From the NCBI GenBank assembly GCA_964565375.1, contig CAZMEV010000001.1, forward strand, positions 1 to 64,000: DNA of 64,000 bases, read 5' to 3'. The stretch comes from SLAN01 sp964565375 (GTDB lineage Bacteria > Spirochaetota > Spirochaetia > DSM-27196 > SKKC01). Below the pieces are notes generated by a model. It had not been told where the DNA came from, made no database searches, and was given only the letters and a program-made list of their open reading frames with translations. Positions 8,386-17,695 of the stretch are shown in pieces. Numbering within the stretch: position 1 is the first letter of the stretch; each line of letters opens with the position of its first letter. The position numbers and the translations under genes were made by a program.

Positions 8386-9330
8386 ATGGGATGGTTCCAC
8401 CGAAGGGATACATCTGTCCTCCTCATATTGCTTCTCATGTCGTTCGGGGCGGCCGCTTCGGGGCTTTCCGCACGGCATGCGCAGCCCGAAATTCCGGATA
8501 AGTTGAATGTGGCTCCCGGTGTCGAGTCAGTAGAGGTTACCCGGCTTGCCGCAAACGGGGAAAAGGATGAGGTCCGGCTGGCCGCGGCCCGCTATGACGA
8601 GCGCGGGCGCGTAGTCGAGCGTGACTCCTTCAGCGATGGGACGTTTCAGTGGAGAAGTCTGTTCGAGTATGACGAGCGTGGCTTACTTACCCGGTGGCGC
8701 AGTGTGGACGCTGATGGGCGCGAGCAGTGGGAATATCGTTACAGGTACGATGAATACGGACGTCTTGAACGGGAGGTTTCATACGATTCGTTCGGTGACA
8801 TGGACGGTATGCAGACCTACGAGTACGATGGGTTGCAGCTTCTCGAAGAAGCGGTTTACGGCGGCACTGGAGCACTGCAGTGGAGCCGTATCTACGAATA
8901 CGAAACCGATCGTACCGAGAGGCGATGGCGCCTGCTGTATCCTGACGGCGGCCCGGTCAAGACGGTTACCGAATATCTCGATCGCTTCGGCCGGGTCGTG
9001 AGAGAGCATCACCGGGACGAGACCGAACAGCAGGGGGAAGTGTTCCGGCACGACTACGATGCGGCAGGACGTCGAGTGCGTACCCGCGTCGAACGGCCGG
9101 ACGGGCAGTCGATACGGACAATTGAGCGAAGCTTCAACAGTGCTGGTGATCTCACCGAAGAGGTGCGAAAAGAGTTCGCAGAGGAACTCGAGCAGATCCG
9201 GCGTTTTGAGTACCGTTACGATGAACAGCGGAACTGGACTCGACGGCTTGAAGAAGTGGAAGTCCGGCGTGATGGTTCGGTTGTTCGCGAAGAACGCGAA
9301 CTTATCGAACGTTCGTTAACGTATCACTAA
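8386..9330 (+). CDS. Secreted YD-repeat-like protein
   Basis: The protein of about 314 residues has a signal peptide (VLLILLLMSFGAAASG) and then a chain of roughly 30-residue repeats built around YDERGR/YDEYGR turns alternating with short strands. This is the pattern of RHS/YD-type beta repeats, but without the RHS core or a toxin tip. It is predicted to be exported. The ATG at 8386 gives a clean signal peptide; a TTG at 8347 would add 13 residues, and the only GAGGAAAG ribosome-like sequence lies about 22 bases upstream of the ATG. The 20-bp gap to the response regulator suggests co-transcription, so it may be a sensory partner or target of that two-component system. Confidence 0.6.
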   Translation: MGWFHRRDTSVLLILLLMSFGAAASGLSARHAQPEIPDKLNVAPGVESVEVTRLAANGEKDEVRLAAARYDERGRVVERDSFSDGTFQWRSLFEYDERGLLTRWRSVDADGREQWEYRYRYDEYGRLEREVSYDSFGDMDGMQTYEYDGLQLLEEAVYGGTGALQWSRIYEYETDRTERRWRLLYPDGGPVKTVTEYLDRFGRVVREHHRDETEQQGEVFRHDYDAAGRRVRTRVERPDGQSIRTIERSFNSAGDLTEEVRKEFAEELEQIRRFEYRYDEQRNWTRRLEEVEVRRDGSVVREERELIERSLTYH

Positions 9331-9350
9331 GCGGGGTATAAATTACAGAT

Positions 9351-10055
9351 ATGGCACGAGTGTTTGTCATCGAAGATAATCAGCTCATACGTGACGCGGT
9401 CAGTCAGTACTTTCAGATTGATGGGGACGAGGTTGTCGAGTTTCCCCATGCAAAAGGAGTGCTTGACAGCCTCGAAACTCAGGCACCGGATGTTATTATT
9501 CTGGACATCATGCTGCCGGATGAGAACGGCTTTGTTCTCGCAAAGCGGATTCGGCGCAGATCCAGTGTTCCGATTATTTTCCTTACCGCAAAGGAAGCCG
9601 AAAGTGATCGCATTACCGGCTTTGAAATCGGTGGCGACGACTATGTTGTGAAGCCCTTTTCCACAAAAGAGCTGGTACTTCGCACCCGTGCCCTTCTCAA
9701 GCGAGCCCAGGGTGAGGGCGAGGAGGATGAAAGCGAGACCGAATGGGAGCTCGACGGAAATCACCTGCTCATTGATACACGACGGCACAGGGCGCTGCTG
9801 AACGGGGAAGAATTATCCTTGACGGTAAGCGAATGGAAGATTCTCGCGTATCTTTCCTACAGGGACCAGGAAGTCTGCTCGCGGCGACAGATTCTCGGGG
9901 AATGCCTCGATTATCTTCACGAGGGGCCGGAACGCACTGTCGACACGCACATTGCAAATTTACGCGGAAAGCTTGGTGCGAGCGAATGGGTCGAAACGGT
10001 TCGCGGATACGGGTATCGGTTCTGTGGTGTGAGGGCTTCGGAGAAACAGAAGTAG
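9351..10055 (+). CDS. OmpR/PhoB-family response regulator
   Basis: The 234-residue protein has a receiver domain (phospho-acceptor Asp52 in IILDIMLPD, acidic pocket Glu8/Asp9, Thr79, Lys101) joined to a C-terminal winged-helix DNA-binding domain of the OmpR type (VETVRGYGYRF at the end). It would be phosphorylated by the histidine kinase encoded seven bases downstream and bind DNA as a dimer. The ribosome site is weak. Its position after the YD-repeat gene and before the trehalose genes makes either a plausible target. Confidence 0.92.
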   Translation: MARVFVIEDNQLIRDAVSQYFQIDGDEVVEFPHAKGVLDSLETQAPDVIILDIMLPDENGFVLAKRIRRRSSVPIIFLTAKEAESDRITGFEIGGDDYVVKPFSTKELVLRTRALLKRAQGEGEEDESETEWELDGNHLLIDTRRHRALLNGEELSLTVSEWKILAYLSYRDQEVCSRRQILGECLDYLHEGPERTVDTHIANLRGKLGASEWVETVRGYGYRFCGVRASEKQK

Positions 10056-10062
10056 CGGTATC

Positions 10063-11430
10063 ATGAAAACGCTCTTTGCGCAGACATTTTCCGCGATACT
10101 CGGCTCACTGTTCGTCCTGCTTCTGCTTATGGGAGTTCTGTTTTCCCTGGGGGTGCGCCGAAGCATCAGCGACTGGAACTTCTATCGGGATCAGCGGCTT
10201 CAGAATGTGATTCTGCCGGTCCTCTCGCGCACATACCGGCAATATGGTCAGTTCGATCAGGAAAATGTAGAGCAAAGTGTTACGGACTTTCTTACCCAGA
10301 ATCAGTTTGTATACGTGTTTAATGCCGACCGGGAGCCGGTGTTCCTGTATGCGCGAGGCGACATACTGGATCCGGCGGATTACGAAATGGCGGATTCCGG
10401 CAACATTCAGGATCTTCCCGGCGGGCGGCCTCCGTCGGCACTTGTCCAGAATGACGAAGTGGTCGGCTATCTGAGCGCCGGCTCACTCGGCTTTACCAGC
10501 GATCTTGCCAATCTTCGGTTTTTGCGCTCAATGGTTCTCTCAGCGGTTGTCGGAGTGCTTGTGAGCTTTGCTCTGGCAACCGGCGCAGCAGTCGTCTTCA
10601 GCCGGAATATGAGTCGACATGCGAGCAATCTCTCGGAAGGTCTCCGCCGGCTTGCTGACGGGGAACGCGATGTGCGGTTTCCCACGCGCGGAGCCCAGGA
10701 GCTGCAGAGTATTGGTGAATCGGCTACGGCACTGCAGGAACAGTTGTCAAACGAGGAGCGGCTGCGCCGGCAGTGGACTCAGGACATTGCTCATGATCTT
10801 CGTACTCCGGTAGCTGCCTTGAAAGCACAGTTCGAGCTTCTTCAGGAAGGGATTGTTGAGCCGACACCTGAGCGTCTTACCTCCGTGTACGGGGAGGTCG
10901 AGCGCATAGACGAGCTTGTCAACGATCTGCGTGAGCTCAGCCGGCTTGAGTCGCCCGAAATGAAACTCGAGACTGCGGAGATCGATCTGCCGACGTTTGT
11001 CCGGCGACTTGAAGGGCGTTTCAAACCACTTGCCGATGAACGGGAAGTTACCCTCTCGGTCAGTGCCGAGGACGGTATGGTAGTAGCAGACGAACACATG
11101 CTCAGCAGAGCCTTATCGAATATACTCGTGAATGCTGTCCAGCATACCGACCGCGGTGGGGAAATTGTAGTTGAGGCATCTCAAATGAACGGGCAGGCAT
11201 ACTTCGACATATCGAACACGGGGTATATCGACGAGAAAGATATTCCGCACGTGTTCGATCGCCTGTATCGCGGCGAGAACAGCCGCGGCTCGCGGGGCAG
11301 CGGTCTCGGATTGTCGATAACGAAGGCCATTGCCGAGGCGCATAACGGAAGTGTTGCCATGCGGCAGAACGGGGACAAAACCGAGGTGCTTTTCTCGGTG
11401 AATGCCCACGGTCCGGCATGCGTGCGGTAA
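10063..11430 (+). CDS. Membrane histidine kinase, HAMP-containing
   Basis: The 455-residue sensor kinase has a first membrane helix at about residues 9-29, a periplasmic sensing region of about 120 residues, a second helix at about 149-171, a HAMP linker, a HisKA domain with phospho-acceptor His244 (AHDLRTPVAALK) and a HATPase domain. The N-box NILVNAVQHTD and GSRGSGLGLSI G-box are seen. The periplasmic part has no recognised ligand fold. It forms a two-component pair with the preceding regulator, separated by seven bases. No terminator is evident before treY, 55 bp downstream. Confidence 0.92.
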   Translation: MKTLFAQTFSAILGSLFVLLLLMGVLFSLGVRRSISDWNFYRDQRLQNVILPVLSRTYRQYGQFDQENVEQSVTDFLTQNQFVYVFNADREPVFLYARGDILDPADYEMADSGNIQDLPGGRPPSALVQNDEVVGYLSAGSLGFTSDLANLRFLRSMVLSAVVGVLVSFALATGAAVVFSRNMSRHASNLSEGLRRLADGERDVRFPTRGAQELQSIGESATALQEQLSNEERLRRQWTQDIAHDLRTPVAALKAQFELLQEGIVEPTPERLTSVYGEVERIDELVNDLRELSRLESPEMKLETAEIDLPTFVRRLEGRFKPLADEREVTLSVSAEDGMVVADEHMLSRALSNILVNAVQHTDRGGEIVVEASQMNGQAYFDISNTGYIDEKDIPHVFDRLYRGENSRGSRGSGLGLSITKAIAEAHNGSVAMRQNGDKTEVLFSVNAHGPACVR

Positions 11431-11485
11431 CCTGAAACGCCGGTGTTTGCTCTGTAATACGTAGAATAAGGGTTATTAAGAACAC

Positions 11486-14260
11486 ATGACAGACGCTATT
11501 CTCTCGACGTACCGGATTCAGTTGAATCCCGTATTCAATTTTGACGCTGCTTCCGAGCAGCTTGACTATTTCAAAGCCCTCGGGGTTTCGCACGTGTACT
11601 GCTCGCCGTATCTGCAGGCGGCCCGTGGAAGCCAGCACGGCTACGATGTAGTCGATCACTCGCATGTGAATGAGGAACTCGGCGGTGAAGCCGGTCATGA
11701 AGCATTCTGTGCCCGCCTGGGTGAGATCGGCCTGGGCCAGGTCCTCGATATCGTGCCCAATCATATGGCGGTATCCGTTCCGGAGAATCGGTGGTGGTGG
11801 GATGTGCTTGAAAACGGACCAAGCAGCCGCTACGCCGATTACTTTGATGTGGATTGGGAGTACCCGCAAGGCTCGCGCGCGAACCAGGTATTGCTGCCGA
11901 TTCTCGGTAATCATTATGGACGGATTCTGGAATCCGGGGAAATCCGCGTCGAGCGTGACGGCGGCATGTTTTTTGCCCGGTATTACGACCATCTCTTTCC
12001 AATCGATCCGCGGTCGCTGTCCGGACTGCTCGGTCGTGCTGCCGAACGGGCCGAGCATTCTGAACTCGGCTTCCTTGCGAGCGCGCTCGATTATCTCCCA
12101 TTCCCGACGGCCACCGACCGGCCGAGTACGAGGCGCCGGCATCGTGATAAAGAGGTTATTCGCGAGAAACTCGCAACCCTCCTGTCTGAGCACGCCCATC
12201 TTCGCCGCGCTGTGGACGCCGAGGTCGATCTCATAAATTCGAATGTAGACAGACTCGACGCGTTCCTGTCCCGGCAGAATTACCGTCTCGCCTACTGGCG
12301 TATTGCCCGCAGCGATCTGGGATATCGTCGCTTTTTCGACATTAATAACCTCATTGCAATTCGTGTCGAGGACCAGGATGTGTTTGCCGATACGCACGAG
12401 CGTATTACCGACTGGCTTCGTCGAGGAGTAATAGATGGTCTGCGAATCGATCATGCCGACGGGCTTCGTGATCCTGAACAGTATTTCTCACGGTTGCGCC
12501 ACGAGGCCGGAAATGCGTGGATTGTTGCTGAGAAAATTCTTCATCCCGGCGAGCAGCTTCCGGATGCCTGGTCGGTTGCAGGCACGACCGGATATGACTT
12601 TCTGGCGGTAACCGGCGGATTGTTCGTCAGGCAGGATTCCGAACGGGCGATGACCGACTTCTATCGCTCCTTCACCGGCGAAGGCGACCCCTATCATGAA
12701 TACCTCTACGAGGGAAAGCAGCAGGTGTTGCACGATCTGCTTGGTAGTGACGTGAACCGCCTCGTTGTGTTGCTTTCAGAGGTTTGCGAACATCACAGGC
12801 GGTTTCGTGATTTTACCCGTGAGGATATCTCCGAGGCCCTTATTGAACTGCTGGCCTGTTTCCCGGTCTACCGTACCTACACAAGGGCGAATGAACGGGT
12901 GCTGTATGAGCACGATCGCCGGATAATCGAAAACGCTGTGTCGGAAGCCCGGGAGCGGCGCGAAGATCTCGATGCCGAGCTGTTCGATCTCCTGTACCAG
13001 GTACTTACCCTCGAACTCGACGGCGAGAGCGAACGCGAGTTCGTCATGCGCTTTCAACAGCTGACAGGACCGACGATGGCCAAGGGCGGCGAGGATACCG
13101 CATTTTACCAGTATAACCGCCTTGTGTGTCTGAATGAGGTTGGAAGTGATCCGGGAGTGTTCGGGACGTCTATCGACGAGTTCCACAAGCACATGGAGGA
13201 GCGTGCCGTAAGTCATCCGCGTGCAATGCTTTGCTCGAGCACTCACGACACGAAACGAAGTGAAGATGTGCGTGCTCGACTTGCGGTTGTGAGCGAGTAT
13301 CCAAGTCGCTGGGCGGAGGCGGTCTGGAGCTGGTCGACCATGGCCGACGATTACCGTACCGAACAATGGCCGGATCGCAATATCGAGTATCTTATTTATC
13401 AGACGCTTGTGGGCGCTTGGCCGATCGACGAGGATCGCATGCTCGCATATATCGAAAAGGCCATGCGTGAAGCGAAAACCCATACGACATGGACTTCGCA
13501 GAACGAGCTGTACGAAGCCTCGGTGTTTGATTTTGCGAAAGGCATTATGAACGATTCCGCCATAATGGAATCTATCGAGCGGTTCGTGGAGCTTGTTCGA
13601 GTGCCGGGCTACATTAACTCGCTTGCGAATGTTGCTATCAAGCTGCTCGGTCCGGGTATTCCGGACATCTATCAGGGATGTGAGCTGTGGGACTTGAGTC
13701 TCGTCGATCCTGACAACAGGCGACCGGTCGATTACGCCAGGCGTCGCTCAATGCTTGAAGCGGTTCAATCGTGTGGTCCGGATGAACTGTGGAAGCGACT
13801 TGACGAGGGCGCACCCAAACTTGCGCTTACGACCGCGTGTCTCAAGCTTCGCGATCGTCACCCCGAAGTGTTCGCCGGGGCCAGAGACGCTGGACCAGCC
13901 GGATATAAGAGACTTGAGGTTTCAGGTCCTGCCGCCGAAAACATCGTCGCGTTCTCGCGGGATGAGTCGATACTCTGCGTCGTTCCGCGCTTTCCGGCGA
14001 GTTCCACACTTGAGTATCCGGAGACTACTGTGGCGTTTCCCCAGGGAACCTTTCGCAATGTTCTGACCGGGAGGGTTCATACCATTTCCGACGGAAGTCC
14101 TCTCGATGCCGACGATCTTCTCAGCGAATTCCCGGTCGGTGTCTTTGAGTCGGTTTCGAGCTCGGATACGGACAGCGTTTCTGGCGCAGGCGCCCCTTCC
14201 GGAGGTGCTCGCTCCGCAGGCGCCCCGTCCGGGGACGATGGTTCCGGAGGCAATGAATGA
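11486..14260 (+). CDS. treY: Malto-oligosyltrehalose synthase
   Basis: The 924-residue GH13 enzyme isomerises the reducing-end alpha-1,4 bond of maltodextrins to the alpha,alpha-1,1 bond of trehalose. The N-terminal STYRIQLNP and the VDHSHVNEELGG segment are TreY hallmarks. The catalytic nucleophile is predicted as Asp322 (GLRIDHADG), the acid/base as Glu349 (WIVAEKI), and the third Asp lies in CSSTHDTKRSED. The last 35 or so residues are a low-complexity Ser/Gly/Ala/Pro tail with an AGAPSG repeat, not part of the fold. The stop overlaps the treZ start (ATGA), so the two enzymes are made together. TreX debranching enzyme is not in the window. Confidence 0.95.
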   Translation: MTDAILSTYRIQLNPVFNFDAASEQLDYFKALGVSHVYCSPYLQAARGSQHGYDVVDHSHVNEELGGEAGHEAFCARLGEIGLGQVLDIVPNHMAVSVPENRWWWDVLENGPSSRYADYFDVDWEYPQGSRANQVLLPILGNHYGRILESGEIRVERDGGMFFARYYDHLFPIDPRSLSGLLGRAAERAEHSELGFLASALDYLPFPTATDRPSTRRRHRDKEVIREKLATLLSEHAHLRRAVDAEVDLINSNVDRLDAFLSRQNYRLAYWRIARSDLGYRRFFDINNLIAIRVEDQDVFADTHERITDWLRRGVIDGLRIDHADGLRDPEQYFSRLRHEAGNAWIVAEKILHPGEQLPDAWSVAGTTGYDFLAVTGGLFVRQDSERAMTDFYRSFTGEGDPYHEYLYEGKQQVLHDLLGSDVNRLVVLLSEVCEHHRRFRDFTREDISEALIELLACFPVYRTYTRANERVLYEHDRRIIENAVSEARERREDLDAELFDLLYQVLTLELDGESEREFVMRFQQLTGPTMAKGGEDTAFYQYNRLVCLNEVGSDPGVFGTSIDEFHKHMEERAVSHPRAMLCSSTHDTKRSEDVRARLAVVSEYPSRWAEAVWSWSTMADDYRTEQWPDRNIEYLIYQTLVGAWPIDEDRMLAYIEKAMREAKTHTTWTSQNELYEASVFDFAKGIMNDSAIMESIERFVELVRVPGYINSLANVAIKLLGPGIPDIYQGCELWDLSLVDPDNRRPVDYARRRSMLEAVQSCGPDELWKRLDEGAPKLALTTACLKLRDRHPEVFAGARDAGPAGYKRLEVSGPAAENIVAFSRDESILCVVPRFPASSTLEYPETTVAFPQGTFRNVLTGRVHTISDGSPLDADDLLSEFPVGVFESVSSSDTDSVSGAGAPSGGARSAGAPSGDDGSGGNE

Positions 14261-16281
14261 GCCGGCGATTTTCCGTCTGGGCTCCCCAAGCGCAATCGGT
14301 TGAAATTGTCGTGGACGGGGTGAAGACAGTCATGGGCTCCAGCGGCGGACGCTGGATTGCGGATATGCGGGCGGATTCACTCGAGCCGCGGTACGCATTT
14401 TTCGTGGATGGTGAAGGCCCGTTTCCCGACCCTCGCGCGCCGCGACTTCCCGATGGCGTTCACGGTCCTGCCCAGGTGGTAGATCACAGCAGGTTTTCAT
14501 GGAGCGACAAGGATTTCAGAGCGCCGCCGTTGTCCTCCGCGGTATTTTATGAGCTGCACGTTGGAACCTTCGCGCCGATCGACGACCATGAGTATACCGC
14601 CGGATTCGGCTGGTCCGGGCCGAAGGCGCACACTGTGCCCACAGGGGGTGCACCCGGAGGGGGGACCTTCGATAGTGCAGCAGGCCGTCTGGGCGAGCTT
14701 GCCGAGCTCGGCGTAACCCACGTAGAACTTATGCCGGTTGCCTCCTCGAGTGGAAATCGCGGATGGGGCTATGATGGGGTGGGGCTGTACGCGCCCTTTG
14801 AAGCCTACGGCGGGCCTGAGGGCCTGAAGCGGTTTGTCGATCGCGCCCATGCGCACGGACTCGCAGTCTGTCTCGACTGCGTCTACAACCACCTCGGCCC
14901 CGAGGGTAACTATCTCGGCAAGTTTGGCCCTTATTTCACCGATGCCTATAACACCCCGTGGGGCGATGCGGTGAACTTCGATCATGAAGGCGCCGATGAG
15001 GTCAGGGCCTTTGTCCTCGACAACATTGAACAGTGGTTTCGCGACTATCACATAGATGCCATTCGACTCGATGCGGTACATGCCCTCTACGACGAAAGCG
15101 CCGTTCATATCATGGAGGCCATGGCCGAGCGGACCCACCGTCTCGAAGGGGAGCTCGGTAAGCCGCTTGAACTTATCGCCGAAAGCAACATGAATAACCC
15201 TTCGCTGGTAACGCCGCGAGAAGCAGGTGGTACCGGACTTTCGGCGCACTGGAGTGACGATTTTCACCACGTCGTGCATACCTTGCTTACCGGAGAAGAG
15301 CAGGGCTATTACGCCGGTTTCCGCTCTCTCGGCGCACTCGCCAAGAGCCTTCGCGATGTCTACGTTCACGACGGCGGCTATTCGCCGGCACGTGGGCGGC
15401 ATGTCGGTCGGCCGGTTGGAGCACTTCCGCGAAGCCGGTTTGTCCACTGCAGTCAGAACCATGACCAGGTCGGAAATCGTGCGGTGGGTGAGCGAATCTG
15501 TCATCTGGTTTCGCCCGAACGCGCAAAAATCGCCGCCGCCCTTACAATCCTGCAACCGGCGGTCCCCATGCTTTTCATGGGCGAGGAGTGGGCAGCAAGC
15601 TCGCCGTTTCAGTTTTTCACCGATCACCGTGACCCCGGCCTCGGCGAGGCGGTCACCAAAGGCCGGTGCAGCGAGTTCGTGTACTTCGGCTGGAACCCGG
15701 AGGATGTTCCCGACCCGCAGGCGCCGGAAACCTTCGAACGAAGCATGCTCAATTGGCAGGAACGCGAGACGGGCGCCCACCGCGAAATGCTCGAATGGTA
15801 TCGGTCGTTGCTTTCGCTTCGCAGGCGCGCCCCCGAGCTTTCCGCGTCGACCTGTGAAATCCCGGAGATCGGTTTTCGCCCTGATGGAGACAACGACGCA
15901 AGGGGGCTGCTCTGGTTCAGGCGCGGCCGATACCTTGTTGCACTTCACCTCGCGGCAGTACCATCCGACGACGCACCATCGGAAGCCGCGCCTTCAGCGG
16001 ACGCATCTTCGCCGGACCCGCCGTCCCACGACGCACCTCAAGATTCGCAAAACAGAAGCCTCCACCTTCACGCAGCAAGAGCCAGTGCCGAAAGTAACTA
16101 CTGCACCGTGAACGGTCATGGCAATTCATTTCCGGCGAGCGCAGCACCCCAGGCATCCGGCGTGAAGCTGCTTCTTTCCTGCGGTGGCGCCTCGTTGTCG
16201 GAGAGTGAGGAGCAGCTGCTTCTGGGAAGCGACAGTCTCGCGGTTGTAGATCTGCTGGCCGAAATCGACCACGAAGCTTGA
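14257..16281 (+). CDS. treZ: Malto-oligosyltrehalose trehalohydrolase
   Basis: The 674-residue GH13 enzyme releases trehalose from the TreY product. It begins with an N-terminal beta domain (RRFSVWAPQAQSVEIVVDG) and then the barrel. The predicted nucleophile is Asp272 (IRLDAVHALYDES) and the acid/base Glu309 (LIAESNMN); NHDQVGNRAVGER holds the third acidic residue. The C-terminal beta domain is interrupted by a low-complexity insertion of about 70 residues rich in Pro, Ser, Asp and Ala (about 15959-16130), which makes the protein longer than usual relatives (near 560-600). Coupled to treY by a four-base overlap, it completes a two-step cytoplasmic trehalose pathway. Confidence 0.95.
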   Translation: MSRRFSVWAPQAQSVEIVVDGVKTVMGSSGGRWIADMRADSLEPRYAFFVDGEGPFPDPRAPRLPDGVHGPAQVVDHSRFSWSDKDFRAPPLSSAVFYELHVGTFAPIDDHEYTAGFGWSGPKAHTVPTGGAPGGGTFDSAAGRLGELAELGVTHVELMPVASSSGNRGWGYDGVGLYAPFEAYGGPEGLKRFVDRAHAHGLAVCLDCVYNHLGPEGNYLGKFGPYFTDAYNTPWGDAVNFDHEGADEVRAFVLDNIEQWFRDYHIDAIRLDAVHALYDESAVHIMEAMAERTHRLEGELGKPLELIAESNMNNPSLVTPREAGGTGLSAHWSDDFHHVVHTLLTGEEQGYYAGFRSLGALAKSLRDVYVHDGGYSPARGRHVGRPVGALPRSRFVHCSQNHDQVGNRAVGERICHLVSPERAKIAAALTILQPAVPMLFMGEEWAASSPFQFFTDHRDPGLGEAVTKGRCSEFVYFGWNPEDVPDPQAPETFERSMLNWQERETGAHREMLEWYRSLLSLRRRAPELSASTCEIPEIGFRPDGDNDARGLLWFRRGRYLVALHLAAVPSDDAPSEAAPSADASSPDPPSHDAPQDSQNRSLHLHAARASAESNYCTVNGHGNSFPASAAPQASGVKLLLSCGGASLSESEEQLLLGSDSLAVVDLLAEIDHEA

Positions 16282-16336
16282 GTGATATGCGCTTGGGGCG
16301 CACTGCAGAATACGGCTCGAACACAGGGGGATCGGC

Positions 16337-17695
16337 ATGCCGCAGCTGCCGTTTAATATTTTCATAATCATATTCTTCCTCGGCGGGTGGCTCGGCGCGA
16401 AAGCCACAGCCGGACTCAGGCTTCCCGGAATACTCGGCATGGTCCTCTTCGGTATCGCAGTTTCGGCGTTCGCCGCCGACGCCGTGCCCGAGCTCATGTG
16501 GGACCTCGCGCCGTTTCTCACCTCGGTGGCGCTTGTCGTAATTCTGCTTCGCGCCGGGCTCGGAATACGGCGTGACACCCTTTCGCGGGTAGGACTTCCG
16601 GCGGGCCTGCTCGGCGTCGTTCCCTGCCTCATCGAAGCGGTGGTGCTTACCGCGGCGTTTGTATGGCTGTTCGAGTTTCCGCTGCTCGTTGCTGCACTTG
16701 CCTCGTTCGTACTTGCCGCGGTGTCGCCTGCCGTGGTTGTGCCGTCCATGCTCGATCTCAAGCACCGTGGATTCGGCCGGCATAAGGAGGTTCCGACACT
16801 CGTACTCGCCGGTGCGTCGCTCGACGATGTAGTGGCGATTACGTTTTTCACCGTTCTGTTGCAGCCGGCGGCCGGATTAGCGACGGCCGGTGCGAACGCG
16901 TCCAGCGGCGGACAGACCGCAGGCGCCGCCGGCGGGGCAGGGTTGGGTGCGAGCGCATCCGCCGGCGCCGGCGAGCAGCTCGGCTCCGCAAGTGAAGGCC
17001 TCAGTATCGAAGGCCTCAGTGTCTTCGCCCAAGCGATGGCGCGCGTGCCCCTGTCGATAGCAGGCGGGCTTATCGCGGGAATCGTTGTCGGGCTTCTTCT
17101 CTCCTGGTTTTTCAGACGCTATTACCGGCACGTTCGGGCTACCGAAAAGACGCTTATTCTCCTCATGCTCGCGCTTCTCACCGTTGAAGTCGGCGAACTC
17201 ATTCACGTCGCCGCCCTGCTGGCTGTCATGACCGTCGGCTTTATCCTCCTCGAGCGCAGCGAACACATCGCCCACGAACTCGCCCTGAAACTGTCCAAGG
17301 TCTGGGTAATCGCGGAAATCGTTCTCTTCGTACTTATCGGAATGGCTGTTGAGGTTGATGTTGCTCTCGGCGCCGGTCTGCGCGGGCCGGCGGTCATTGC
17401 CCTCGGGCTTCTCGGGCGGTCGGCCGGAGTGCTTGTCTCGCTCGCTCTAGGCAGGGCCCGGCTCAATCCGGCCGAACGCCTTTTCTGCGTACTTGCCTAC
17501 CTTCCGAAGGCGACCGTACAGGCGGCTCTCGGAAGCGTGCCCCTGGCCGCGGGCGTGTACGGCGGCGAGCAGATTCTCGCCGTAGCCGTGCTTGCCATTC
17601 TCGTAACCGCCCCGATCGGGCTTCTTTCTATTCGCCTTATCGGGCCGAAGCTTCTCGACGGGCCTGCCGATACCGCTCCGGAGACCGTCGTATGA
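16337..17695 (+). CDS. Cation:proton antiporter (CPA1-like)
   Basis: The 452-residue membrane protein has about 12 predicted helices. The SPAVVVPSMLDL and GASLDDVVAITFF segments carry the paired Asp and unwound-helix motifs of Na+/H+ exchangers. A loop of about 50 residues in the middle (AGAAGGAGLG, then paired SEGLS/IEGLS) is a low-complexity insertion. A GGGGGAT ribosome site precedes the ATG. It would trade cytoplasmic Na+ or K+ for protons, which fits the adjacent compatible-solute genes. Its stop overlaps the methyltransferase start, a surprising coupling. Confidence 0.85.
   Translation: MPQLPFNIFIIIFFLGGWLGAKATAGLRLPGILGMVLFGIAVSAFAADAVPELMWDLAPFLTSVALVVILLRAGLGIRRDTLSRVGLPAGLLGVVPCLIEAVVLTAAFVWLFEFPLLVAALASFVLAAVSPAVVVPSMLDLKHRGFGRHKEVPTLVLAGASLDDVVAITFFTVLLQPAAGLATAGANASSGGQTAGAAGGAGLGASASAGAGEQLGSASEGLSIEGLSVFAQAMARVPLSIAGGLIAGIVVGLLLSWFFRRYYRHVRATEKTLILLMLALLTVEVGELIHVAALLAVMTVGFILLERSEHIAHELALKLSKVWVIAEIVLFVLIGMAVEVDVALGAGLRGPAVIALGLLGRSAGVLVSLALGRARLNPAERLFCVLAYLPKATVQAALGSVPLAAGVYGGEQILAVAVLAILVTAPIGLLSIRLIGPKLLDGPADTAPETVV

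Noticed and set aside
8386..9330. YD-repeat protein considered as an RHS toxin
   Set aside because: It lacks the RHS core motif, a C-terminal toxin domain and an adjacent immunity gene.
14497..15948. Minus-strand frame of 483 codons within treZ
   Set aside because: TreZ motifs on the plus strand are complete; the opposite frame shows arbitrary composition.
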